A DNA stretch of 64,000 bases from Mercurialis annua. Taxonomy: Eukaryota; Streptophyta; Magnoliopsida; Malpighiales; Euphorbiaceae. The translations under genes were made by a program, and so were the position numbers. The notes beneath the pieces were generated by a model, which was given only the letters and a program-made list of their open reading frames with translations, was not told the DNA's origin and did not search any database. Positions 11,862 through 24,300 of the stretch are shown piece by piece (position 1 is the stretch's first letter; every line of letters begins with the position of its first letter). The DNA is taken from positions 24,813,501 to 24,877,500 of the forward strand of contig NC_065577.1 in NCBI RefSeq assembly GCF_937616625.2, read 5' to 3'.

Positions 11862-13660
11862 GTAATGATTTCCATCTCTTATGTATTGGTAAATCATTGT
11901 CATGTGTTTTGCGTAGAATTGCATGATTTAGGGTGTTTTGGAGTTTGGAACTTTATGATTAATGGTCTGAGATTTATGATTTGAATATTATGTTTTAAAT
12001 GGAGTTTAATATGATTATAATATGATGTATCATGATTGGAATTGGATTTGCATGATTAAAACAACGAATTGGCTAATTCTAGGTTTGTATGAAATTGATT
12101 CGTTTAGTGAATTGTTAAAGTGTTGAATCTGAGTTATTTGGGATATTATGTGGTTATACTACAATAGCTAATGATCTAATCAGTTAGGATCTAGAAGTGA
12201 GAATTGGGTTTGATCTATGTTGTAAAAATCTCTACGATTTGTGAAATTGACAATTTTACGAAAGTTAAACGCTACGATTGCAAATTGGTTTTCAAATGCT
12301 ATACCTACTGATCTAATATTTTCTATATGATGTTTTGATGTTTTTAAATCAGTAGTATCATACTTTGGTTCATCGATTGTTGGTTTTGAATCGTTTGGCT
12401 AGTTTAGGCAATTTTCGGCAAATTGCCAAATTTGATTATTTGAGTGCTTTGGCTTAATATTGGTTTTGATCAAATTTTTAATGGATGTAAATATGTTTTA
12501 TAAACTATTTTGGACATTTATAAAATGTCAGTTTTATCTTATGTTGTTTGGTAATCGATGGTTGAAATGGTATATAAGTTATGGTCAATTTTACAAAAGT
12601 GTTATGGCTATATAATTTAATATTTCAGATTTAAGTTTAAACCTTTAAAAGGTGTTTAAATCCAATTGATTGCATTTATGGTGACATTTTTAAGTGATGT
12701 ATACTTTGGGTGAAACTTGCCAAGTGTTGGCAAGCTATGTGGCTTATTGCTTTTAAGGTTGGCATTGTTAAGCTAGAGATTGAGTTTTTATTTTCAAATG
12801 ATTTTGGTTTTATATATGGATTGGTTTTAAAATCTGGTTTTCACTTTAGCTTATGGTTGGGTCGGGTTAGACTTGGGTCGCCCGACATGTTGTGTTGAGC
12901 TATACTGCAGTTAAGGTTAACACACTACTTTGGAAAACTCTTTGGTTTAAAAGAACTATTTAAATTATGGAAAGGAATTCGGTTTTGTTTTGAAGGATAA
13001 GAACTCATCTAAGCTAACTTGCCTAAATTGTTTAAAGTGAATGATGTGAATTCTTTGGTTTGTTTGTTACATGGATGTTTACCTTACTTGGGTTGTACGT
13101 TAGTTGTGTTCAAGATGCTAGTCCTATGTGGTGTATAGTATTCTTAGAGTTAGGGGTTGAATTGATTTTAACTTATGCTTTATTTCTTAGACCCGTTGAC
13201 TGCTCGTGCTTCGAAGTCGAACCAGGTTTAGTTGCTTGCCAAGTTATCACGTGGATTCGCAAGCAGTGAGTTTATAGTGTTATTTACCGCTTTATTAAGT
13301 ACCGCAATTATTTTAGTATATCAAATGTTTATGAACTGTTTTAAGCGATTATGGATCTGGATTGAAACGAGCTACTCGATAGGCTAGTATCGAGACTGTG
13401 TGCACCGGTAAGTACTCTGGGATCGGCAGACTAATGTCTTGCTTACGCTGGTATATGACGAGGATTTATTCCCGTCCACTCTGGGTTTTCAGTATGCTAT
13501 GTCATACTTACGCTGGTATCATTTCAATACTGTATTTCCGTAATCTTATATATATTAGTATAAAAGGATTTGTTTTAACGGTTTTAAACTTAATAAATGT
13601 AAATAGCATTATGAACTCATCTCAGTATATCTGACCCCGTTGTTTTCCCAATTTTTCCAG
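11862..13660 (+). other. putative LTR-internal intron, E1 5' LTR
   Basis: Donor CTAAG|GTAATG at 11862, about 270 bases after the TATA box. Acceptor with a long pyrimidine tract (TTTTCCCAATTTTTCCAG) ending at 13660. The acceptor phrase is nearly identical in the LTRs at 1-2546, 35675 and 44721. Confidence 0.4.
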
Positions 13661-14103
13661 GCTTATGATTTTGAGAGCGTTGGTTATCTCCGATTTCTTT
13701 GATTCCTCGGAGGTTTTTATGTTATTTCAAACTAGTCAACTGTTTTATACTCTTAGACCGCAGTAGAACTAGTTAGTCATTTATGATTGTTTTATACTTT
13801 GGTTTGTCGGAGTGGTCCGACTATATTTTCATCGATGTTGGCATGTTATACATTGGGTTTGATTTATATAAGGCATGCTTATATTCTCGGGTTTTAGCCG
13901 AGCATTTCAGATATTTAAGTTATTTATTTAAGTTGTTATATAAACTGCTAGATTCAGGTTGTTGTATCGGTTGCCCCCGAACAGTGTTTTCTGCAGGTTT
14001 AAGTGTTTGAATGTTTATCCGCGAGGCTTGCTACGGGTTTTGGTACGACCATACCCATACCCTAGCGCCGGTCGCGATCCATGAAATTGGGTCGTGACAA
14101 AGT

Positions 14104-14115
14104 TGGTATCAGAGC
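14104..14115 (+). other. E1 primer-binding site (tRNA-Met)
   Basis: TGGTATCAGAGC four bases after the 5' LTR, complementary to the 3' end of initiator tRNA-Met, as in chromoviruses of the Tekay/Del type. Confidence 0.9.
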
Positions 14116-14335
14116 TTTGGTTTCAAACCAAGGCCATTTTGCATGTTATGTGCTTACTTATTTAAGGCATGCTAAGTGTTGTTGTTGTGTCATAGGATCT
14201 ACTGCGGAATTAGGATTCAAGTCTTGTCTTTTGAAACGTCATCTTTTGTTTTCAAAACTTTCTACCTTCACCTATAGGAATGTTGAGTGTCGGTCTTATG
14301 TGTTACTGATGCTTTATTTTGAAATGTTTATTGCT

Positions 14336-14480
14336 TATACATTGCGTGATTTGTTGGCTGTTATGCCATATATGAGATATACTTTGGGTGATTTGTTGGC
14401 GGTTATGCCATATATGAGTTATACTTTGGGTGATGTTTTGTTCGTTCTTGTACCTTATATGGTGTTTACCTCGGGTGATT
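14336..14480 (+). repeat. ~45-bp tandem repeat in E1 interior
   Basis: About three imperfect copies of a unit containing ATACTTTGGGTGATTTGTTG and GTTATGCCATATATGAG, shortly after the PBS. Part of a 133-codon frame that shows no recognisable protein and is probably chance. Confidence 0.75.
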
Positions 14481-16296
14481 AGTTGTTGGCTTCAACGCCT
14501 TGGATGATTTTGATTAAAATTGGTTTGCTTTCGTCTTATAGGTGAGTACAGTTTGTTTTGGCTGTGTTTGTTGGGTGCTAAATAGGTTGGCACGTACTAT
14601 GATACGTTAGGCGTTGGCCTTGTGTGGTTTTAAAGGATTTTTGTGTTAAAAATTTAATCATGTTTTGTGCCTTTATGTTGTCTAATCACACGTTGGTTTA
14701 CAGTTTTATTAAGGAAATTGTTTTGATTGTTTTTGTGTTTTGACACGAGAATGGGAATATACGTCTGGTTTTAATACTTTAAAAAGGTGATTTTTGGTTA
14801 TTTTGGAAGTAAAACGAATTTCTCGTATTTCAAAATTTTACGTTTGGATTGGGTCGACGACGATTGTTTTTTTTCTTTCTAAAATAATAATATTATAAGA
14901 GATGTCACCGTATGGCGGATTTAAGGTTGTTGTTGTTATATTTTCACCGGGTTGTGGTTTGTCGACGTCTGAAGCGTCGTCGGTCATATGTTTGGTATAT
15001 TATGTTTGGCCAGATTCAGTGCTTACAGAATGACTGTTTGAGATTAAATATTTTCTCGCTTAAGTTTTTGAAATGCTTTTGATTTTCGGATTGTGTTGAA
15101 CTCATATTTTTGAAAGAAAATTGAGATTTTATTTAATGCTTTTTAAATTTATAAATGGTTGTTGTGATTTACGTTCTTCTCAATTGAGATATTGAGATGA
15201 TTTTGATACTTGGGTTGCGTTGAACTCTTAATAAAATGATGAGATTTAATTGATGTTTTGAATACATTTTATAGATGGTTGTTTTGTGTTTGACTTGGGT
15301 CACACAAATTTGGGAGTTGAGCTTAGTAGTTGTAATGACTCCGCTAACTCGATTGTTTTATGGATTGAGATAATTTGGAAATTTTTAAAGCAATTGATTT
15401 AATTGAGGAGATATTTTTGGATATTGATTTTGTTTTTAACCGTGGAGCTCAACTAAAATTTGGAAGTCTTCTGGTTGACTTTAAACTTCAAAATGAATTT
15501 TGATACGTACTTTTGAAAGATGATATATTATAGGTTGATTTTGTTACGGAGATTCAAAGCTTGTTGTATCATGTCTTGATTCGTCCTTTAAGTATGTTTG
15601 GGTTATTGTGCTTAATGGCGTGCTTGGGAGGTTTAGGGTTTGTATACCTCACATGTTTGGTTGAACTATGTTAATTGTTTTTGTTTTGTCTCTTCGTGCG
15701 GAGTAGCACGTGAGATGATTTATTTCACGTGGTCATGGTTGGCTTACCTTGGTGTATGGTTTTATTTTATGAGTAGGACCTTCGTTCAGACCCTGTATTG
15801 CATTAGTTTCGGTTTTGGGTTATGCTGGGTTTGGTGTGTTATTTTGTGGATTTGAGATCTTGGGGTTTCGATATGAGTAAGATGAAGAAAGTGTTTCTTT
15901 GGTGGTTTTTAATTATCTTAGACAAGGATGTTGAAATTCTTATTCGAAGGGATAGATCGGTGTATTAATACACTGGCGTTTTTCATCCAGATGGGATGAT
16001 GCGATGCGGGAACTGGTGGTTCGTTTTGTAGAAACGTATGTGAAATTGTTTTTTTTCCCTTGAGTTAAGTTTAAGCTTAGTGAAAGTTTATTGTCGCATA
16101 AGAGATTTTATAGTAGTTATCGGTTTGAATTGTTATGTTAGTATCACATGATTTGTTGGATTGCAAGTAAGGATTGAGAAATGTTTTTGAGGTTATCGAG
16201 TGCACATCTCACGGAGTGAAACGTCTAGCAAATGTTTTATTGAGAAACTGATTTCAAATGAAACTTTTTGAAAGTATTTGAAATGTTTTATTACAT

Positions 16297-16499
16297 AATT
16301 GTGCCCAGACATATCATGAACATGCATTTTTGTATGTCACGAATAGGGGATTTCATTGAGCACTAAGTATGTTCACTAAATAATAAGAAAATAAGTAATT
16401 TGTACATGCATAATGGTACATGCATCACGTGCATTGAAATGGTTAGAGTTGGATGCAACTCTTTGGGGATGAGAGGTGTCATCACCCTGGCACACAATT
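16297..16499 (+). other. shared RNA-like module, E1 copy
   Basis: 5' arm AATTGTGCCCAG (16297-16308) can pair with 3' arm CTGGCACACAATT (16487-16499). Just before the 3' arm is hairpin GATGA-GAGGTG-TCATC (16468-16483). The same arrangement is found in E3 (41693-41890) and E2 (52375-52536), in otherwise diverged sequence. A cis-acting RNA function such as packaging or dimerisation is my inference. Confidence 0.6.
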
Positions 16500-18534
16500 A
16501 TGTAAAATGGATTTCAACAATAAAGAGTTTTTGAGAAAAATGTTTTGAAACGAACTCGCGAGTCACTTTGGGATAAACGTATTTATAAGGTTGGATTTCA
16601 AATGATTTTGAAACTGTTATTGAAAGGTAGCTAGACAAAATACTCTATGATGATGGTGGTGAATTGAGGACGATTATGTTATGAGTGGTTGGTTTGTAGT
16701 ATCATAAATTTTGTACTTGGTAGGGAGCAAGAATGAATATAAAATTGCAGTCGAGTTATTGTTGTAATAAGTATGATAGGATTTTGAGGTCGGTTTGGAA
16801 GGCTTTTGTGTTAGCTTCCGATTTATGATTTGAGGTTATTAGATCAAGGGATTCTGTTATGCTCGACGTGTGTGTTTACGCCGTGATTTTAAAGGAAGTT
16901 TGTTTTTACATATTCGTTTTTGTATAATGTTTTGGTATACTCGTATAAAAAATATTGTGTGGAAAAAAAAATATTTGCTTTACAAATATTTTCTATTTTG
17001 ACAAAAGGATAAATTTTTATCAAGCATTGATTTAAAGAGAATAAAAAATTTGTTAGTTGAACTATTTTATATATTTGCAAACTTATATTGAAAGTAAGGT
17101 GTAACTCCGGAATTCAAAATACGGATATTTTGAAAATGTTGATGTGTTTACAAATTTGAGGTTTTTCCAATAGTAAAAGTATTTTGATTTTAAATATAAA
17201 AGGAGTTATAAGATATTAAAATCTTTTAAAGAGAAGTGGGAAGTTGTAATGTTTTGTGATTTGAATTATTTCCCTATAAGTTTGGTTTTGAGCATAACCA
17301 ATGACTCGATTACGGGTGAATGTGATCTAGATGATCTCTTCTTAGCAAGGTTACAGTTATATTTGGTGAAACAATTTTGAGAATTTTAGTTTGGTTCGGA
17401 TTTATGAGTTAGTTGATTTGAGAATCGCGATGAGTAGGTTTCGACAACAAAGGTTGGTTGGTCAATACTGATTGTGAATTTTTGTTGTTAAAAATTTAAT
17501 ATCGTTTCGTTTGATTGTTGAACATTTTGTGTGCGGAATAAAAATTTGGTTTGTGTAATAAAAAATTGTATGTATGTTGGTGTTAGTTACTTTGGGTAAC
17601 TTCGGGATGTATGCTTTCTTATTGTATGAGTGGAAGGATCATTCTGAATGAGTCGGTTTGTATGTAACTTGGAGATTCGTTATCATAGCTTAAAGTGATT
17701 TATTCTTTGGAATATCCGTATGTGAGTATGTGTTTATTGATTCGTTAAGGTTGATGGTCTTGTCGAGCTTAGTCCTTGTCGTGTGTACAACTCGATTTTC
17801 ATGATGTTTTAAAGTTGGCTGATTTATATTGGTGAGAACCTTATCTAGTTAATTATTTACTAGACCGTTCGTTTGATATGACGAGTTTATTTATATCTTT
17901 GATATGGGATAAAAGGTGTAGAGATGTTAAGTAGGTGGCAAGGATTGCATGATGTTATTAATGGGGATTTCGAGGTTTTCATTTGAAGTATTAGATTTTG
18001 GTATTGTAAGAATTGCGATTTGAGTTTCGGGCTTGTCCTTGCACCTTGTCAAGGTTGTCTTGATAGCTGTTAGAACTCGAACTAGTTTAGTAACCTTCCT
18101 TGTGAGTATGTTTAATATTTATAGTTGAATAATCTTGGAGGTTTATATTTTGTTTAATCAAGTAATAGTTGGAGTATTGAACTGTCGAATTTATAATTTT
18201 GCACATACGTGGTGTGGAAATTTGAGTTGTTGTTTTATGTAAGTGGTGATTTGAGTTATCATTCGAGGTACAACGTGTCGAGTTGTGGTTACGCAAGTGC
18301 GTAGGTTGATGAGTGGAGGTATGCCTATGGTTTGAGTTTTATTTGGTTATATAGTTGGCGAGTATACTTAGGGGACGGAGTCCATTATGTGGAATTGTTA
18401 TCTTTCATTCCTTGAGGTACGTAGGGTTTAGCGCTGCTTCGAATGTTCGATGCTATTTTAGTACTTTGGATTTGTGTTATATGTTCTACTTTGGTTGCTT
18501 TGTGCGCGTATATTGTGTTTTGTGCTTTGTGTTA

Positions 18535-18550
18535 AAATCGAGGACGATTT
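18535..18550 (+). other. hairpin before polypurine tract, E1
   Basis: AAATCG-AGGA-CGATTT, a perfect 6-bp stem with a 4-base loop, just 5' of the polypurine tract. The chromovirus and E2 have AAATTCG-AGGA-CGAATTT at the same place. Confidence 0.55.
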
Positions 18551-18558
18551 TTTTTTTT

Positions 18559-18571
18559 AAGTTGGGGAGAA
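18559..18571 (+). other. E1 polypurine tract
   Basis: AAGTTGGGGAGAA immediately upstream of the 3' LTR, the expected plus-strand primer site. Confidence 0.8.
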
Positions 18572-21390
18572 TGTAACACCCCGTATTTTTTCGGCTTGTT
18601 ACGATGAGTTTTTCAATGTGTTTTGGGTTGATGTTTGGTGGTTTAGTTCCGTGGAACTTTGGTTTAGATTGCACAATAGTTATTTCGATGTTTGGGCTTG
18701 TTTTGAGTGTGATTTGGGCCGTGTGGATCGACCTTGGGCTTAAGACCGAGAAAATAAATAATTTTGGAAGCAGGGGGTGTATCACGGGCGTGACAGGAGC
18801 ATCACGGTCGTGATACACCATCACGGCCGCGATTTAGTCATCTCGGGCGCGACGCGGCACTGTAGGGTTTGCTATTTTGATATAAATAGCTCCTTAACTC
18901 GATTCTTTCAGCCCTTTTTCACCCTATCAGATCTAATGCGACCCTACACTCAGATAAACCCTATTTTTATCATTCCTTTATGATCCTTGATGGTTTTTAA
19001 CAATTGATTGGTGATTGTTTATCCGTTTTGCGATTTCTACGCGTTTTGCTTGTGGTGTTCTTCGTTGGTGTGATTGTGACTCTTGTTGCTTCTGGTCCAG
19101 ACCCTTTCCTAAGGTTTAATACTTATATAATCTTGTTATTCTCCATTCTAAGGTAATGATTTCCATCTCTTATGTATTGGTAAATCATTGTCATGTGTTT
19201 TGCGTAGAATTGCATGATTTAGGGTGTTTTGGAGTTTGGAACTTTATGATTAATGGTCTGAGATTTATGATTTGAATATTATGTTTTAAATGGAGTTTAA
19301 TATGATTATAATATGATGTATCATGATTGGAATTGGATTTGCATGATTTAAACAACGAATTGGCTAATTCTAGATTTGTATGAAATTGATTCGTTTAGTG
19401 ATTTGTTAAAGTGTTGAATCTGAGTAATTTGGGATATTATGTGGTTATACTACAATAGCTAATGATCTAATGAGTTAGGATCTAGAAGTGAGAATTGGGT
19501 TTGATCTATGTTGTAAAAATCTCTACGATTTGTGAAATTGACAATTTTACGAAAGTTAAACGCTACGATTGCAAATTGGTTTTCAAATGCTATACCCACT
19601 GATCTAATATTTTCTATATGATGTTTTGATGTTTTTAAATCAGTAGTATCATACTTTGGTTCATCGATTGTTGGTATTGAATCGTTTGGCTAGTTTAGGC
19701 AATTTTCGGCAAATTGCCAAATTTGATTATTTGAGTGCTTTGGCTTAATATTGGTTTTGATCAAATTGTTAATGGATGTAAATACGTTTTATAAACTATT
19801 TTGGACATTTATAAAATGTCAGTTTTATCTTATGTTGTTTGGTAATCGATGGTTGAAATGGTATATAAGTTATGGTCAATTTTACAAAAGTGTTATGGCT
19901 ATATAATTTAATATTTCAGATTTAAGTTTAAACCTTTAAAAGGTGTTTAAATCCAATTGATTGCATTTAAGGTGACATTTATAAGTGATGTATACTTTGG
20001 GTGAAACTTGCCAAGTGTTGGCAAGCTATGTGGCTTATTGCTTTTAAGGTTGGCATTGTTAAGCTAGAGATTGAGTTCTTATTTTCAAATGATTTTGGTT
20101 TTATATAAGGATTGGTTTTAAACTGTGGTTTTCACTTTAGCTTATGGTTGGGTCGGGTTAGACTTGGGTCGCCCGACATGTTGTGTTGAGCTATACTGCA
20201 GTTAAGGCTAACACACTACTTTGGAAAACTCTTTGGTTTAAAAGAACTATTTAAGTTATGGAGAGGAATTCGGTTTTGTTTTTAAGGATAAGAACTCATC
20301 TAAGCTAACTTGCCTAAATTGTTTAAAGTGAATGATGTGAATTCTTTGGTTTGTTTGTTACATGGATGTTTACCTTACTTGGGTTGTACGTTAGTTGTGT
20401 TCAAGATGCTAGTCCTATGTGGTGTATAGTATTCTTAGAGTTAGGGGTTGAATTGATTTTAACTTATGCTTTATTTCTTAGACCCGTTGACTGCTTGTGC
20501 TTCGAAGTCGAACCAGGTTTAGTTGCTTGCCAAGTTATCACGTGGATTCGCAAGCAGTGAGTTTATAGTGTTATTTACCGCTTTATTAAGTACCGCAATT
20601 ATTTTAGTATATCAAATGTTTATGAACTGTTTTAAGCGATTATGGATCTGGATTGAAACGAGCTACTCGATAGGCTAGTATCGAGACTGTGTGCACCGGT
20701 AAGTACTCTGGGATCGGCAGACTAATGTCTTGCTTACGCTGGTATATGACGAGGATTTATTCCCGTCCACTCTGGGTTTTCAGTATGCTATGTCATACTT
20801 ACGCTGGTATCATTTCAATACTGTATTTCCGTAATCTTATATATATTAGTATAAAAGGATTTGTTTTAAGGGTTTTAAACTTAATAAATGTAAATAGCAT
20901 TATGAACTCATCTCAGTATATCTGACCCCGTTGTTTTCCCAATTTTTCCAGGCTTATGATTTTGAGAGCGTTGGTTATCTCCGATTTCTTTGATTCCTCG
21001 GAGGTTTTTATGTTATTTCAAACTAGTCAACTGTTTTATACTCTTAGACCGCAGTAGAACTAGTTAGTCATTTATGATTGTTTTATACTTTGGTTTGTCG
21101 GAGTGGTCCGACTATATTTTTATCGATGTTGGCATGTTATACATTGGGTTTGATTTATATAAGGCATGTTTATATTCTCGGGTTTTAGCCGAGCATTTCA
21201 GATATTTAAGTTATTTATTTAAGTTGTTATATAAACTGCTAGATTCAGGTTGTTGTATCGGTTGCCCCCGAACAGTGTTTTCTGCAGGTTTAAGTGTTTG
21301 AATGTTTATCCGCGAGGCTTGCTACGGGTTTTGGTACGACCATACCCATACCCTAGCGCCGGTCGCGATCCATGAAATTGGGTCGTGACA
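18572..21390 (+). repeat. E1 3' LTR
   Basis: TGTAACACCCCG start and GGGTCGTGACA end, 2819 bases, near-identical to 11262-14099. TATA box TATAAATAG at 18881-18889; putative intron 19153-20951 with the same donor and acceptor. The palindromic array (18780-18860) has one 19-base unit fewer than the 5' LTR. Confidence 0.95.
18881..18889 (+). promoter_or_regulatory. TATA box, E1 3' LTR
   Basis: TATAAATAG, identical to the 5' LTR copy. It could drive transcription outward into the downstream satellite. Confidence 0.6.
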
Positions 21391-24300
21391 ATTTCATAAC
21401 GTTTGTAAACGTTTTTCTTAAATCGCTAAAAAGATGAAACGTTTAGTAGTGTTTCATAACGTTTGTAAACATTTTTTTAAATCGCTAAAAAGGTGAAACG
21501 TTTGGATTTGTTTTGTAACGTTTTCAAGCCTTTGGCTTAATTCGCTAAAAAGGGAATTGTTTGGATTTGTTTCGCAACGTTTGTAAACTTTTGACTTAAA
21601 TCGCTAAAAAGGTGAAACGTTTGGATTTGTTTCGTAACGTTTGTAAACACTTGGCTTCAATTTCTATAAAGGTGACACGCTCTGATTGGTTTCGTAACGT
21701 TTGTAAACGTTTGGCTTATATTGCTAAAAAGGTGAAACTTTTGGATTTGTTTCGTAATGTTTGTAAACGTTTGGTTTAAATTGCTAAAAAAGGTGAAACG
21801 TTTGGATTTGTTTCCTAATGTTAGTAAACATTTGGCCTAAATCGGCTTAAGTGTGAAACGTTTGGTTTTGTATCGTAGAATTTGTAAACTTTTAGCTGAA
21901 ATCGCTAAAAAGGTGAAACGTTTGGATTTGTTTCATAACATTTATATATGTTTGGCTTGAATCGCTAAAAAGGTGAAACGTATGGATTTGCTTCGTAACG
22001 TTTGTAAACGTTTGACTTAAATTTCTAAAAAGGGTTTCGTAACGTTTTAAATGCTTGGATTTGTTTCGTAACGTTTGTAAACGTTTGGCTTAAATCGCTA
22101 AAATGGGGAAACGTTTGGATTTGTTTCATCACGTTTGTAAACGATTGGCTTAAATCACTAAAAAGGGGAAACATTTGGATTTGTTTCATAACCTTTGAAA
22201 ACGTCTGGCTTAAATAGCTAAAAAGGTGAAACGTTTGGTTTTTTTTCGTAATGTTTGTAAACGTTTGGCTTAAATCGCTAAAAAGGTGAAACATTTGGAT
22301 TTGTTTCGTATCATTTGTAAATGTTTGGCTTAAATCTCTAAAATGGGGAAACGCTTCGATTTGTTTCGAAACGTTTGTAAACATTTGGTTTTGTTTCGTA
22401 ACGTTTGTAAATGTTTGGCTTAAATCACTAAAAACGTGACACGTTTGGATTTGTTTCGTAACGTTTATATATGTTTGGCTTAAATTGCTAAATAGGGGAA
22501 ATGTTTGGATTTGTTTCGTAGCGTTCGTAAAAGTTTGGCTTAAGTTGCTAAAAATGTGAAATGTTTGGTTTTGTTCTGTAACGTTTGTAAACGTTTGGCT
22601 TAAATTGCTAAAAAGGTGAAACTTTGGATTTGTTTCGTAACGTTTGTAACCTTTTGGCTTAAATCGCTAAAATGGGGAAACATTTGGATTTGTTTTGTAA
22701 CGTTTGTAAACATTTGGCTTAAATCACTAAACACGTGAAACGTTTGGTTTTGTTTCGTAACATTTGTAAACATTTGGCTTAAATTGCTAAAAAAGTGAAA
22801 CAGTTGGATTTGTTTCGTAACATTTTTATAAGTTTGGCTTAAATCGCTAAAAAGGTGAAACGCTTGGATTTTTTTCGTAACATTTGTAAACGTTCGGCTT
22901 AAATTGCTAAAAATGCGAAACATTTTGTTTTTGTTCCTTAACGTTTGTAAACGTTTAGCTTAAATCGCTAAAAATATGAAACGTTTAGTATTGTATAGTA
23001 ACATTTGTAAACGTTTAGCCTAAATCGCTAAAAAGGTGAAACGTTTGGATTTGTTCTGTAACGTTTGTAAACGTTTGGCTTAAATTGCTAAAAAGGTGAA
23101 ACGCTTGAATTTGTTTCGTAATGTTTATAAACGTTTCGCTTAAATCTCTAAGGAGGTGAATTGTTTGGATTTGTTTTGTAACGTTTGTAAACGTTTTTCT
23201 TGAATGGCTAAAAAGGTAAAACGTTTGGTTTTGTTTCATAACGTTTGTAAACGTTTGTCTTAAATCGCTAAAAAGGTGAAACGTTAGGATTCGTTTTGTA
23301 ATGTTTTCAAATGTTTAGCTTAAATCGCTAAAAATGGGAAACGTTTGGATTTGATTCGTAACGTTTGTAAACGTTTGGCTTAAATTGCTAAAAACGAGAA
23401 ACATTAGGATTTATTTCGTAGAGTTTGTAAACATTTGGCTTCAATTGCTAAAAAGGTGAAACGCTTTGATTTGTTTCGTAATGTTTATAAACGTTTGTCT
23501 TAAATTGCTAAAAAGGGGAAACGTTTAGATTTGTTTCGCAACGTTTGTAAACGTTTGGCTTAAATCGCTAAAAAGATGAAACATTTGGATTTGTTTCGTA
23601 ACGTTTGTAAACATTTGGCTTCAGTTGCTAAAAAGGTGAAACGCTTTGATTTGTTTCGTACCGTTTGTAAATGTTTGGCTTAAATCGCTAAAAAGGTGAA
23701 ACGTTTGGATTTATTTCGTAAACTTTTTAAACGTTTGGCTTAAATTGCCAAAAAAAAAAACGCTTGAATTTTTTTCGTAACATTTGTAAACGTTTGGCTT
23801 AAATCACTAAAAATGTGAAACGTTTGAATTTGTTTCGTAACGTTTTAAACGATTGGTTTTCTTTCGAAACGTTATAAATGTTTGGCTTAAATCGCTAAAA
23901 AGGTGAAACATTTGGATTTGTTTTGTAACGTTTGTAAACGTTTGGCTTAAATCGCTAAAAAGTTACAACGTTTTGTTTTGTTTCGTAATGTTTGGCTTAA
24001 ATCGGTAAAAAGGTGAAACGTTTGGATTTGTTTCGTAACGTTTGTAAATGTTTAGCTTAAATTGCTAAAAAGGTGAAACGTTTGGATTTGTTTCATAACG
24101 TTTGTAAACGTTTGGCTTAAATTGTTTAAAATACGAAACGTTTGGATTTGTTAACGTATGTAAACTTTGGCTTAAATCGCTAAAATGGGGAAACATTTGG
24201 TTTTGTTTCGTAACGTTTATAAACGTTTGGCTTAAATCGCTAAAAAGGAGAAATGTTTGGATTGGTTTCTTAAGGTTTTTAACGTTTGGCTTAAATCGTT

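Larger units (their letters stand above)
11262..14099 (+). repeat. E1 5' LTR
   Basis: TGTAACACCCCG start, GGGTCGTGACA end, 2838 bases. Contains the GC-rich array, TATA box, putative intron, the conserved core near 13111-13310 and the pre-terminal phrase CCCTAGCGCCGGTCGCG shared by the LTRs here. Matches 18572-21390 almost completely. Short frames in this LTR recur in the 3' LTR simply because the LTRs are copies. Confidence 0.95.
14100..18571 (+). mobile_element. E1 interior, non-coding
   Basis: A 4.47-kb interior, strongly T- and G-rich on the plus strand, with stop codons in all frames. The part from about 15820 to 18500 is homologous to E3 (41181-44460). It contains the shared RNA-like module (16297-16499), a ~45-base tandem repeat (14336-14480), and the terminal hairpin and polypurine tract. 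I recognise no gag or pol remnant, so the interior is either very old decayed sequence or maintained non-coding sequence. Confidence 0.8.
11262..21390 (+). mobile_element. E1: non-autonomous Ty3/gypsy LTR retrotransposon (LARD-like)
   Basis: Two long LTRs of 2838 and 2819 bases, both TGTAAC...GTGACA, flank a 4.47-kb interior with tRNA-Met PBS and polypurine tract but no reading frame longer than 133 codons. By eye the LTRs differ at about 30 positions plus one 19-base repeat unit, which accounts exactly for the length difference, so this is a recent insertion. Lack of Gag and Pol means it must be mobilised in trans, probably by a chromovirus such as the relative at 25841-35259. No 5-bp target duplication: AGAGC on the left, ATTTC on the right. 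One flank has therefore been rearranged since insertion. Confidence 0.9.

Noticed and set aside
13398..13634. Frames repeated at 13060/20351, 13398/20689 and 13783/21074 that look conserved
   Set aside because: They are identical because they lie in the two LTRs of E1; related LTRs elsewhere do not keep the frames.
14081..14482. 133-codon frame in E1 as a remnant gag
   Set aside because: It begins in the LTR, runs through the PBS and a tandem repeat, and has no Gag motif.
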